Source of the DNA: Aurelia coerulea
Lineage: Eukaryota > Cnidaria > Scyphozoa > Semaeostomeae > Ulmaridae
NCBI GenBank assembly: GCA_039566865.1
Contig: CM076943.1
Location: 17,167,501 to 17,231,500, forward strand
Length of the DNA stretch: 64,000 bases
Direction: 5' to 3'
Under the pieces are notes generated by a model that made no database searches, was not told where the DNA came from, and worked only from the letters and a program-made list of their open reading frames with translations. The stretch's first letter is position 1; every line of letters starts with the position of its first letter. A program made the position numbers and the translations under genes. Below, in pieces: positions 38,578 through 44,223 of the stretch.

Positions 38578-40218
38578 TGAAAAACAAAACTGTTAAAAGC
38601 AAAAACATAATAATAATAATAATAATGATAATAAACTAAACCACCATCATGTGTTAACAGAAAAATAATATAAAAACACAACTGTTAAATGCCTCAAACG
38701 TTTCGATAAAAATCTTCGTCAGTGTCATATAATAATAATAACAATAATAATAATAATAAGAGAAATATTTATCCAGGGTAAAACCTTGTCGATACTTCAA
38801 GTACTGTGATCAATAAGGGCCCTGTTTGAAAATTAAAGAAAAGTAAAACTATCAATATACAAAGTACAATGTAAAAAGCTTAAAATGTCTAAAAACATTT
38901 ATCGTTAAAATCCTTGGGTAGAATAGTTATGCTCTTTGTAGATGTTCTTTAAGTCGTTGCTTAAAAACAACGATGGAATCCAGACCATATGGGTATTGTG
39001 GACACGATTTGTGTCGATCGTCTCCACAATACCTGGCCTAAATGTTACTAATCTGGGAACTAGTTTAGAGCGCGGCACTGTTATAAAACCCTAGGCCGTT
39101 ATGAATTTGAGTAAGCAAGAATGGCTGCCGAAGTAAAAGAGCAGAGATACTCATGAAATGAAGACGAGCAAGGTAACGAACTACATGCGTTCACTTAGTA
39201 ACATTTAGGCCAGGTATTGTGGACACGATCGACACAAATGGAATGGTGTCCACAATACCCATGTCCAGACTCCGAATGTCAAATGGTAGCTCGTCAATTT
39301 AGATGAGCCTTGGAACCAGAAGGATTTTTTCGCAGGTTCTGTTCTGACCCTTGAACGCGCAGTGTAGCTTTATTGCCTCTAGTACCATAATTATGGCTAA
39401 CTCTCTCAACATAGGACGCTAAGTGATCTTATAATTGTCAGTATCTTTGCTTCAGACATAAAAAATTTTACTAGGTTAGTTGTTATAGTGAAAGTTTTGG
39501 AATGCCATTATTTCAGAAGGATGCAGTTTTTCTCTGACAAACCAAATTTTGCTGAATTAGTTGAACTTTGACCCGTGCTTTACTTCTCTTTTAGATTTCT
39601 ACCTAGATTTTTCAAAAGTTTAGATAAGAAAATTCTTGAACTACACGTGTTTTCTCATAAGAAACTAAGAAGTTAGGCCTGACAGTTTCTTAAAATTATC
39701 AGATTTTGAGAACTCAGAGTTTCTTACGAGTTTCTTAAACGTTCCATAACAATCTTCATGTTCACTATCTGTGCCCTTATGAACATTTAAAAACAAGGTT
39801 TTTTAAGCCTTTCAAATGTTTAGACATTACTCAAGTACCTAACGAGTAATATGATACAGGAAACAAGTGAAAATAATTCAAAATTTGTTAAGGATTTCCT
39901 TTGCAAAAATAAGTAGTTTCTCAACCTATATTTTCCCAGTACTGAAGTTTCTTAATTTTTTGGCGATCTGAGAGTTGAGTTTCTTATGGGCCGTTTCTTA
40001 TAAACAAAATACGTGTAATCATTTTGTAAATGAAGAGCTTATACCTTTCAAGTATAAACCAAAGAATACTTCTTTTACGCATTTTTCGCCATTTTCGTTT
40101 CGTAATGTGCCATCATTGTGCTTGTATAACGTGAGAATTGGATCCCCTTTGGACAAATACAGTCTGCCGGTATGACTATTAACTGATACATGGTACTCGC
40201 TATGTTTGATCTGGATGC
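250..40218 (-). CDS. Multidomain adhesion-type ionotropic receptor / K+-channel-like gene (25 exons, 5' end missing)
   Basis: Twenty-five minus-strand exons join with matching phases across 40 kb. Order: two Cys-containing N-terminal exons, eight Ser/Thr-rich stalk exons, TSP1 x3, SEA-like segment, FN3 x3, receptor S1 half, TM1, pore loop, TM2, S2 half, TM3. Ectodomain exons are almost all phase 1-1, as expected for shuffled modules. The FN3-3 exon ends in phase 1 and the next good acceptor (15003) opens in phase 1 on the ligand-binding domain, so the adhesive and channel parts look like one gene. Known from families: TSP1, FN3 and SEA are extracellular, and S1-pore-S2-TM is the iGluR plan. 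Inferred: a surface channel with a long adhesive stalk, about 1,360 residues without the missing signal exon. The alternative is two adjacent genes whose phases match by chance. Splice sites are by eye. Confidence 0.72.
932..1049. mobile_element. Short MITE with GGGTTGTTCAAA ends and 3-bp duplication
   Basis: Ends GGCCGGGTTGTTCAAA and TTTGAACAACCGGGC are inverted. The matching place in the right arm (2190-2200) reads GAGCAATAACC-type sequence joined directly to the ACTGACC side, giving an empty site; CCT flanks the element on both sides. Confidence 0.75.
1381..1588. mobile_element. MITE with CCGGGTGTCCC ends and TA target duplication
   Basis: CCGGGTGTCCCAAAATGATG at the left and its near-perfect inverse at the right extend as ~75-bp inverted arms. 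Flanking TA on both sides; the other arm of the surrounding palindrome shows the empty site CCTATAGA, confirming the insertion and the TA duplication (Tc1/mariner style). Confidence 0.85.
2796..3067 (-). CDS. Main S2 ligand-binding exon
   Basis: 272-bp exon (phase 1 to 0), acceptor CGTTGCAG, donor GTAAGAAC. It encodes ALYRTIEDVADVLKRRKVRS, ALVDVASAASQPDVF, YPFSFGFILSND, and KVEERQILQTLADV. In the iGluR/PBP fold the ALVDV aspartate sits where the ligand amino group is bound; FSFGFIL is the return strand. No stop or frameshift. Next is the last TM exon. Confidence 0.76.
3548..4012. mobile_element. Degenerate TIR element, related copy at 26690-26935
   Basis: Starts AGAGTGTCCCAAAGAAATTT, continues TTGCCCCGTTTG, and ends with the inverse CAAACGGGGCACAATTTTTT. 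The part up to ATTTTGCAGCGATAAATAG is repeated directly at 26690-26935 beside the first TSP1 exon. No transposase. Confidence 0.7.
4476..4542 (-). CDS. S2 ligand-binding exon (short)
   Basis: 67-bp exon (phase 0 to 1) between acceptor GTTTCAG and donor GTAAGT. It encodes IAAIHDSAGHKIAIRRNAKV, continuing S2 directly from YGQE. This is too short to stand alone; its assignment rests on phase agreement with both neighbours and on the IAAxxxSxGHxxAxRRNAK pattern common to the S2 lobe of such receptors. Confidence 0.7.
4983..6863. repeat. 1.9-kb foldback element (second large palindrome)
   Basis: Arms 4983-5848 and 6021-6863 are inverted copies with a ~170-bp centre containing a G-run. Matching peptides from opposite arms (e.g. 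QLKIYQGDRAE, SSVPLDFEEKVGLF) show the open frames at 4983 and 6483 are the same sequence read from both sides. It lies in the intron between the filter/TM2 exon and the short S2 exon. Confidence 0.88.
7157..7310 (-). CDS. Filter end, TM2 and S2 start of the receptor-channel
   Basis: 154-bp exon (phase 2 to 0), acceptor TTTCATAG. The first residues are NGDLTPKSKPARLFAMVW, then TM2 (MIVGLITLSLLSAKLATSL), then VSVAKDNQLYGQE. Joined to the previous exon, the filter is T-V-G-N-G-D. GDxTPxSxxGRxFAxxW after the filter is characteristic of K+ channels; SLTV...YGQE matches the step into S2 of this receptor class. Donor GTATATC. Confidence 0.78.
8066..8265. repeat. Hairpin element
   Basis: Inverted arms CTTCAAAACAACGAGGAACG (8097) and the complement near 8215-8235, with a ~60-bp loop. 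Noncoding. Confidence 0.75.
8357..8736. repeat. Pair of direct repeats
   Basis: ATACCAACGTATTCTCATCG through GATATGGAGAGAGC occurs at 8357-8421 and again at 8671-8735, 314 bp apart. Probably internal repeats of a dispersed element. No gene seen from 7311 to 9528. Confidence 0.8.
9529..11690. repeat. 69-bp minisatellite, about 31 copies
   Basis: Unit core GCTAACGATGTCATGC, AAAACGCAGATCTTTCGTTG, CTGAAAAACATGCATAAAAT. Period is exactly 69 bp over most of the array, so minus-strand frames run for many copies (23-residue repeats such as LALGLEFYACFSATKDLRF). Several units carry 1-bp indels or are shortened (e.g. ~10930-10990) and break those frames, so they are not genes. It lies in the intron between the S1/TM1 and filter exons. 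Confidence 0.95.
12247..12341 (-). CDS. Pore-loop exon of the receptor-channel
   Basis: 95-bp exon (phase 0 to 2). It encodes DYRENADEFPKSFPIGVCSG, then IYWAYVTMTTVG: the pore helix and first half of a K+-channel-like selectivity filter. WAYVTMTTVG matches the W-x-x-x-T-M-T-T-V-G pattern of voltage-gated and prokaryote-type K+ channels rather than the pore of vertebrate AMPA/NMDA receptors. The filter is completed by the next exon through a split Gly codon. Confidence 0.78.
12786..14071. mobile_element. 1.29-kb TIR element with TTA target duplication (PIF/Harbinger-like, nonautonomous)
   Basis: GGGTAAATTTATACGATGAG at the left is inverted at the right (CTCATCGTATAAATTTACCC). Both sides are flanked by TTA. 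A TTA/TWA duplication is typical of PIF/Harbinger elements. No transposase frame. The interior contains a second G/C-rich inverted segment (13.09-13.69 kb). Confidence 0.8.
14554..15003 (-). CDS. Receptor S1 ligand-binding half plus TM1, with one surplus base
   Basis: 450-bp exon, acceptor CTTGTAG, donor GTAAGT after WAL. The first frame reads ETCAYPSVIHTNF, PYVYRNKSGHANGLFPEIL and DVGYVDVSFPIFG, the typical start of an iGluR/PBP-like S1 lobe. The second frame reads EQLTKVPVVQHPGVV, then TM1 (LFIIIILLMVIGGFGIWAL). The two frames meet near 14735-14750 and are offset by one base. Exon length also disagrees with flanking phases by exactly one base. Dropping one G of a GGAGG run would restore continuity. 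Assembly error, recent inactivation, or frameshifting are all open. Confidence 0.72.
16137..16566. mobile_element. Foldback MITE; second related copy at 38290-38470
   Basis: Inverted ends ATCAGGGAGCGCGCA and the inverse of TGCACGTTCCCTGAT. The internal arms ACAATAGCAGGCCGATCG and complement pair. The right half is repeated at ~38300-38465 (TGACATTCCTGGACCCCCTG). Confidence 0.75.
16907..17209 (-). CDS. Fibronectin type III domain exon 3
   Basis: 101-codon phase 1-1 exon (acceptor TCCCTAG, donor GTAAGTCG). FN3 landmarks: PSEAPEKVEI, LDVCWKQV, LLGYKIRIAL, KITITELQPNSRYSVSV and LAFNELGDGVSS. Ends GGA G in phase 1; the next acceptor on the strand opens the receptor ligand-binding domain in phase 1, making the last split codon Glu. 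This junction is the key link between ectodomain and channel. Confidence 0.83.
17636..17760. repeat. GAGTTGC heptamer tract (with an inverted partner at 18255-18300)
   Basis: Imperfect (GCGAGTT)n, e.g. TTACGAGTTGCGAATTGCAA; the inverse GCAACTCGCAG lies at 18255-18300, on the other side of MITE A. Confidence 0.7.
17842..18161. mobile_element. CCCGGGG-ended MITE A with internal ACACCCTGTCGCATAAT repeats
   Basis: Starts CCCGGGGGGGG...TTACTTGAC and ends with the inverse. The interior is five to six imperfect copies of ACACCCTGTCGCATAATTTT. Same end type as the elements at 19433 and 45985. Noncoding. Confidence 0.75.
18475..18900. repeat. GTTCCATATCG-rich repeat region
   Basis: Repeated TTCCATATCGCTC and ACACGGGAATG words with inverted copies (GGAACGATC). 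Likely a diverged MITE. Directly abuts the FN3-2 exon donor. Confidence 0.5.
18912..19202 (-). CDS. Fibronectin type III domain exon 2
   Basis: 97-codon phase 1-1 exon (acceptor TTTTAG, donor GTAAGTACTG). FN3 landmarks: PSQPPNEVFATGTS, TVTVWWKHSS, VGTFIMYNSS, TSIVITGLHPVASYTISI. The last strand has two cysteines (SICQ and GPCQ), probably a domain-specific disulphide. Several NxS/T sites. The domain follows FN3-1 without linker exons. Confidence 0.8.
19433..19758. mobile_element. CCCGGGG-ended MITE B with TTATACCAATTTTGCG repeats
   Basis: Ends CCCGGGAGGGGGTACTTGAC and inverse. The interior has about six ~32-bp imperfect repeats around TTATACCAATTTTGCGAAAA. Lies in the intron between FN3 exons 1 and 2. 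Confidence 0.75.
20069..20347 (-). CDS. Fibronectin type III domain exon 1
   Basis: 93-codon phase 1-1 exon encoding one FN3 domain. Landmarks in order: APSNLTITPLEES, the core Trp (IQAEWDSV), VSGYIIFYREM, KAKITALKPNTRYSIRV and VVAYNEHGNGVAS, the tyrosine-corner and final strands of FN3. Acceptor TTTTCAG at 20348; the donor is the weak GTATAC after TCA C, chosen because it keeps phase 1 and precedes a stop. Extracellular beta-sandwich. Confidence 0.83.
21462..23390 (-). CDS. SEA-like segment encoded by three exons
   Basis: Exons 23281-23390 (phase 1 to 0), 22610-22692 (0 to 2) and 21462-21613 (2 to 1) chain only in this frame. The third exon starts by completing a Trp codon from the second. 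Together they encode ~115 residues: NLEIEQAWDSKM, a helix-like FQKRVKIN, then TKIESIKKHTLW, STIVTLNISFTGL, and LQDSLENDNYLGKMKI. The alternation of helix and strand and the terminal LQDSL..LGKMKI resemble SEA domains, which sit near cell membranes and sometimes self-cleave. I see no clear GSVVV cleavage site. The SEA call is tentative; the exon chain is better supported. A 308-bp dispersed repeat sits in the intron at 21893-22200. Confidence 0.5.
21893..22200. repeat. Dispersed repeat, second copy at 30628-30960
   Basis: Both copies share CATAATTAAGCTGC, CCATCTTATGGT, AATCTGTCTAACATGAAATA and AGTGCCAATTAGCAGAGATA. The second copy sits in the ~1.2-kb insertion that splits the stalk-exon array. 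Confidence 0.8.
23828..24085. mobile_element. MITE with TAGTTTAAACATC ends
   Basis: Left CTAGTTTAAACATCATAG and right GATGTTTAAATCAAGTCTAA are inverted; CGGCAGAA words inside pair as well. Confidence 0.55.
24300..24812. repeat. ~510-bp foldback
   Basis: Arms carry CATAAATCCCTTGTTTGCTC / complement, AAAGTGAGGTTGA / complement, and GCGCTGTTTC / complement, about a centre near 24555. Confidence 0.75.
25100..25270 (-). CDS. Thrombospondin type 1 repeat exon 3
   Basis: 57-codon phase 1-1 exon, same length as repeat 2. It has no Met, so it is easily missed. TSP1 motifs: WTEWTNWTAC (three Trp), CNTGMHRRWRFC, NPAPLFGGNDC and VTCNIRKCP. Sequons NWT and NVT suggest N-glycosylation. Acceptor TTTTAG at 25271, donor GTGAGAG. 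It ends in phase 1, matching the first exon of the SEA-like segment. Confidence 0.83.
26043..26213 (-). CDS. Thrombospondin type 1 repeat exon 2
   Basis: 57-codon phase 1-1 exon. It has a complete TSP1 core: FSAWSSWSTC, CGGGQQTKTRKC, NPAPQHGGYDC and EICNVQQCPG. Both WxxW tryptophans and the six cysteines are present. The C-terminal half NPAPQHGG resembles the next repeat (NPAPLFGG), so the two are probably a duplication. Donor GTATAT, acceptor TTTTAG. Confidence 0.85.
26501..26653 (-). CDS. Thrombospondin type 1 repeat exon 1
   Basis: 51-codon phase 1-1 exon (acceptor CCTTAG, donor GTAAGATT). It shows the TSP1 pattern: two stacked tryptophans (YSIWSRWSKC), then CSVSCNGGTRTRMRFC, then a second half with FCNGRTDETTTC and CNVQPC. 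Six cysteines are spaced as in TSP1 domains, slightly short against the usual 55-60 residues. TSP1 repeats are extracellular and often bind glycosaminoglycans; WxxW Trp residues are commonly C-mannosylated. Joins in phase to the next TSP1 exon. Confidence 0.82.
27490..27642 (-). CDS. Diverged eighth Ser/Thr-rich stalk exon
   Basis: 51-codon phase 1-1 exon, acceptor CTTTCCAG, donor GTAAAAT. It is Ser/Thr/Pro-rich (ATEKKPTPSMLLSPASS near the start, SQSSITTG at the end) and ends at the same relative place as the seven-copy array, so it is probably an older member. It lies between the array and the first TSP1 exon and would complete a ~390-residue glycosylated stalk. Confidence 0.55.
27770..28360. 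repeat. Degenerate inverted repeat between stalk exons
   Basis: 27776-27975 matches the complement of 28140-28335 at low identity (e.g. GTGGCTCAATTTACACACTGG versus ATGGTTCAATTTAGACACAGG). Frames at 27785 and 28142 are by-products. Confidence 0.55.
28776..33722 (-). CDS. Seven tandemly duplicated Ser/Thr-rich stalk exons
   Basis: Seven homologous exons, in transcript order 33582-33722, 32971-33114, 32421-32564, 31820-31963, 31219-31368, 29396-29545 and 28776-28922. Each has 47-50 codons, phase 1-1, and a donor in the context AATG|GTA. A typical copy reads PTPTNLKSLSAASQ, then TSISTPTTAKYDAST, then ITASNLATTNG. There are no cysteines; Thr, Ser and Pro dominate, as in O-glycosylated mucin-like stalks. 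The duplicated genomic unit is about 600 bp (starts 550-620 bp apart) and includes intron sequence, so these are recent whole exon-intron duplications. A ~1.2-kb insertion separates the 29.4 and 31.2 kb copies. Copies at 28.8, 31.8, 32.4 and 33.0 kb lack the AG used by copies at 29.4 and 31.2 kb and would use TAG six bases further in, keeping phase but dropping two Val codons. Confidence 0.7.
29750..30970. repeat. Insertion splitting the stalk-exon array
   Basis: The regular ~600-bp exon unit is interrupted here by ~1.2 kb. It contains a small inverted pair (AGACCTTTTAGCTATT at 30257 and complement at 30417), the second copy of the 21.9-kb repeat and a (TTTC)n tract at 30892-30920. No credible gene. 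Confidence 0.65.
34250..34440. repeat. Dispersed repeat related to 3215-3430 and 33950-34000
   Basis: Shares the TTTGCAGGTGGACGCAAATTT-like start and a TTTTGGGACACC end with 3215-3430. Because of this match the frame at 33790-33999 was not called as an exon. No other gene seen from 33723 to 36707. Confidence 0.6.
36001..36329. repeat. Two direct copies, period 173 bp
   Basis: ATGGGACTGAAACAGT...CTGCCGA.GTAAGAAATGCAAACA...CAATATATACC occurs at 36001 and again at 36174. The first copy follows a polypyrimidine-AG and reads VIYGTETVSFRC on the plus strand, which looks Ig-like but is too short to call. Confidence 0.7.
36708..36848 (-). CDS. Exon 2 of the multidomain receptor, Cys-containing linker
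   Basis: 47-codon exon with acceptor TTTTGTAG and donor GTAATTC, phase 1-1. Three cysteines lie in the contexts SCTDSF, DMCWGR and LPCHLG, with N-glycosylation sequon NAST. Aromatic, polar and Cys-rich composition fits an extracellular module closing with the Cys of exon 1. It ends GPQGFIE and joins in phase to the first Ser/Thr-rich exon at 33722. Family not recognised. Confidence 0.6.
36849..40044. other. Intron with no recognised exon
   Basis: AT-rich. Contains a MITE half (38290-38470), an ATAATA microsatellite (38497-38757) and an inverted pair CCATATGGGTATTGTGGACA (38987) / TGTCCACAATACCCATG (39246) around a ~240-bp centre. Confidence 0.6.
38497..38757. repeat. (ATA)n/(ATAATG)n microsatellite
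   Basis: Near-continuous ATAATAATAATGATA words in two blocks separated by ~100 bp. The minus-strand frame through it (IIIIII...) is an artefact. Confidence 0.9.
40045..40218 (-). CDS. Exon 1 (first identified) of the multidomain receptor, unknown N-terminal module
   Basis: 58-codon exon, acceptor TTTTAG at 40219, donor GTATAAG at 40044, phase 1-1. It encodes a beta-rich stretch with motifs HVSVNSHTGRLYLSKG and TLRNENGEKCV, one cysteine and no transmembrane segment. The alternation of short hydrophobic runs with GRLYL/GTLRN is loosely like a beta-trefoil or carbohydrate-binding module, but I do not recognise the family. It joins in phase to the 36.8-kb exon through an Asp codon split across the junction. 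The upstream phase-1 exon with the signal peptide was not identified. Confidence 0.6.
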
Positions 40219-40856
40219 CTAAAAGAAAGAGAGTTACAATTTTTTATGACTTCATTGATTTCATTTCATTTTAAAGTTCTTTGGACACGGTTGCCCTATC
40301 GACTAAGAATGGCTGCTTTTCAGGGGGTAGTAGCAAAACCTAGTTACACTATTATAATTGAAATAAAATAGGAACAATTAGGGGAGACCGGGTCTAAATA
40401 ATGATTAATTGTGCTCTTGAAGGAAAATGATATTGTAGTTGCATCCCTTGGAATAAAATAGACATTAATTTCCATCACATAGGACACATTTTTGTGACGC
40501 TTTGATAGTTTCAAAATGAGTTGTCAAGTGTTACAACTGCCCCTGGCCACCACTCAGCTGTACCCCAGTACAAATTTCCTCAAGGCCACGCAAGCTATGG
40601 TGCGAGAGATTATAAATTACAAGCATTCCCCCCTTTCAGGCAGTGGTCTGACACAAAATGCCAGGGTACAACAGAGTGGATATACTGAATTCAGGAAATC
40701 TTGGACGAATAAAAAGGTGTGCACAATTATGCATTCTGCGTGCATTGAATGCTTGTGACACGGGGCTAGAAAACTTTATAGGTTTGAAAGTTACTTGGTT
40801 CAACTTCCCACTAAACCTGACACACATTGGCTACTGATTGGTTGATATCCTTTTTA

Positions 40857-41245
40857 CCGGGTGTCCCCAAAAAGAGCACTTTCATTTGAAAAATCGCCAA
40901 AATTCAATTACGGGACTTATCATAACATTTGTTTCTCTTCTTTTTGTCAATGATCCAAATATGTTTGAAGATGATTAAATGTTTGTTTTCATCACTTAAA
41001 AAGGCATAAAATAACGCATTGAAATACCTCATTCTGAGCTATACGCTTCAAGCAATATCATAAATCATGCCAAAGGGGCATTATTTTGGGATTTTCCATT
41101 ACCTTTAACGATCATTTGCGTTTCTTTCTGATCTTTATGACTAAACTGGAAACTTTACATTATTCAAAACGTTATTTTGAAGATCTCTCTTGTGATAGAA
41201 TTGTGGTGATTTTTCAAACAGGAATACTTTTTTGCACACGCGGTA
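40857..41245. mobile_element. Degenerate member of the CCGGGTGTCCC MITE family
   Basis: Left TTACCGGGTGTCCCCAAAAA, then TTTGAAAAATCGCCAAAATT; the right end is a decayed inverse (AATTGTGGTGATTTTTCAAA ... GCACACGCGGTAA). Confidence 0.6.
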
Positions 41246-43232
41246 ACTGGAAAAATTTACTAATGCGTAACAGACTTACGAGTTCGTTGGGCAGCGAAAG
41301 TGAGTTTCATCCACTTTTGCAATAAAAGCACACAAAGGAATACCTACAATTTAAGAAATGAAGTTTAATTGGAGAAAAACACTTCGAACTCATTAAATGG
41401 CTTCAGACGATCTTGAAAATGCGTGTCAAGGATCACTCGGGATATGTTAAAAGTGCGCTTCATTTCATTTCATTTCAAATTCTTTAAAAAGGGTTAAATA
41501 TGCAGTTAAATACTGATTTCCAAATTACCCTGTAAAATAGCAACATCATAAATATCTCTAACCATAAAATTTACATATAATGATTAAGATAAATAAAACT
41601 GGTATGTAAATAAGGAGTTTAACCGAAAACATTACTTGCTGGTTTTATATGCAGCTTTGAATCGGTTTAAGGTGGACATGTCTTGACATCAGTGCTAAGA
41701 CTATTCCATAATCGTCCGCTATAAGCAAAGCACCGCTGCTGTCTTTTCATTCTCAAGATCTACACAACGACACTTCGTTACAGTTATTAAGTCAGTTCTC
41801 AAATTTTGAAAATTCTTTACAATTGGAGATGATAGCCACTGTGGCTGAAAGCTATTTGAGTAAACCTTTGTGACTGTTGAAAGGTGAAAAATGTAGTTAC
41901 TGATGCCGATAACTTAATCTGCTGTGATAAACATGATGAGTGCTATTATTTTTGCAAATTTTAAGCAAGCAAGATATTTTTATGAGAAAATGAACATGAC
42001 TATCCTGCAAAACTCATGGCAATTGCAATACAACTCTGTAGCAGAATTTTATGGATTTCCGAAGTTATTCATATGTAAAATTGACCATGTTCTATGTTCT
42101 CATTTTCCTAATTGCTCCAGTATATACTTTACCTTGTTATCAAATAAATGTTTATAAACATGAAAAAGGTTAATGTATCGAACAAGATATGATTTTACTT
42201 GTATGGAAATTGCTGAAATCTTCATCTTGCTCTGCCTGTCTCCAGTTGTCAACTTCTCAACTGATGTTTTCACAGCCGCTGATAAAAGTGCCCCAACAAG
42301 AAAACATTTACCTCTAATGTGGGAAATTGTGCTCTCAATACCTCTTTCCTAATTGCTTGAATTATTCATCATCACAGAACTTCCAGTGGGTTCAATAGTA
42401 CTTGTGGAATCAAGGGGCAGTACAACAAACCACTATCCTGCCTCTTGTAAGCTACAAGCTAGTTATTCGATGGGAGGTATTTCGTACACTGCTGGCAAAG
42501 ATAACCCGGCCACCCTGCATAATCAGTAACGTTACGCAGTTTTTGATAATCAGTCAACTTTGTAATCTAGCAAGTGGCTTCCATGTCACTCGATACCAGG
42601 ACTGGGGGGTGTGGGGCAATCTATTGATTTGACTCCAAGCAAGGCATGCTGGGGGTACTCCCTTTAAACAGTCAACTTTGTAGTTTAGTAAATGGCTTGC
42701 CCACCCAGCTAGTATGTTAAATATGGCCCTGCAGAAACGCAAGTATTTAATTGCCGAGCAGTGATACAAAGCACTGCGAAGCAGAATAATAGTCTTGAAA
42801 ATCATGATTTTCGATCTGTCAAAATATCGATCGTTGGAACATTGCCTAAAAGGCCACCCTGGGTTTTGTTCCTCTACATGAAATAATTGTATTGTTGCTG
42901 CGAAGTTTACTGTGTAAAACACAAGAACCAAAGGACAATAACAGCAGCCGGTGATTGGATAGACCATAGTCACTAGCTAGTGACTATGGATAGATTTGCC
43001 CCAAGTCTGTTTTGTCAACTGTAATAAATCTACCGGAAAGTACTTCAATTTTTTGTTGACGAAATTTTTTTTGACGAAATAGACTTGGAGCAAGTCTAAC
43101 ATCACTGTGTTCTTTCTCGCTATCAATTTATTGTGTTTCAAGACGTTGGCCGATGAGTTCGCAAGATGGAGAGGTTTTTGATCAACAAAGCAATCTGGCT
43201 TATCATTTCTTTTCTCCGTAGACTCTTCGACC
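41246..43232. other. No recognised gene
   Basis: AT-rich sequence with short frames lacking splice context. One minus-strand donor (GTAAGTCTG at 41273) ends a short frame MKLTFAAQRT in phase 1 that could precede the 40.2-kb exon, but the support is too thin to call. A TAGACTTG.CCCAAGTC-type MITE half lies at ~42975-43100. Confidence 0.4.
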
Positions 43233-43323
43233 ATGCCTGACCGCAGTCTGAGCAACCTGAAGAAGTTAACATTCCTTTTCTCTTGCTTGATGCTGATTGG
43301 AGTGAGCATGCCTGCAAGCTACC
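43233..43323 (+). CDS. Candidate signal-peptide exon of a secreted protein
   Basis: ATG at 43233 in context CGACCATGC. Residues MPDRSLSNLKK, then a hydrophobic core LTFLFSCLMLIG, then VSMPASY: n-, h- and c-regions of a signal peptide with plausible cleavage after MPA. A GTGAGA donor follows in phase 1 (a second GTGAGC donor lies at 43301). Phase agrees with the ShKT exon at 51156, but no exon between them was recognised and the intron would be 7.8 kb. Could be a chance hydrophobic ORF. Confidence 0.35.
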
Positions 43324-44223
43324 GTGAGATATTTCTTCTCATTACTTTTGCAAACAAGTCATCTCGAGACTTTCGCAGGCTAGGCACGTTAAATACAATT
43401 ACTCACTCACTCAATGGAAACATTAAAAGTAATAGACAGAGGTCCGTCTGTCTAAGCAAAGAACAAAGAAAAACCCACCCCGTTCACACGAGCACGCAAT
43501 ACGGTGGAATATTGTTCTGCTGGCGAGGATGTAATGTTTAACTGGTTTCAACTCAGGATTTTTAACACTTCGCCTTAGGTATCTGCAAAGGCCCATAATC
43601 TTATCAAAAAACATGTGGACTGCTTGAGAGGAAGGAGGATTGCCAGACCTTCCCACAATGCAACAGCGATCATTCAACTATACAAAACGAGGCGCACGCA
43701 GATCTCAGATCAATTGCGATGAGCAAGCGTCAGACCAGCATCTGTTTGTTTCATGTGAACATCTGTTAGTAAAATGTTCATTTTAATGATAGTTTGGACA
43801 AATTATGAGGCTTGGATCTTAGCTATTGCGCTCGCAGGGCTCGTTTAATGTTTACTTGAGCAAGAGCAATTGACTCAACTGCACGATCAACGATCGGACG
43901 ATTTCATGAATGGGCCTAAGCAAAGAGAGGCGGAAGTTTGTCTGTGGGAATCAAGGATGGAGTGATGTGTCTTTGCCTTCAAGACCATAGCAGTACTTAT
44001 GTCTACTGCATCGAAATTCATAACATTGTAACCTAAAGATAAACGATCTGGTAGCTGTGAGCTTCAACCTGTTTTTGCTGACATTTTACAGACTAGTATA
44101 CCGAAAACCTGGGTACACACAGGCTGCAGGGTACACCTGCAGGGAAGATTTGTTGCTAGCTGCTAGCAACTGACGATGTTGATGAGCTTTCCCAGCGACA
44201 TTCACCTTTTAATGGTGATATGG

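Noticed and set aside
38439..38681. Hydrophobic minus-strand frame rich in Ile
   Set aside because: Translation of an ATA microsatellite.
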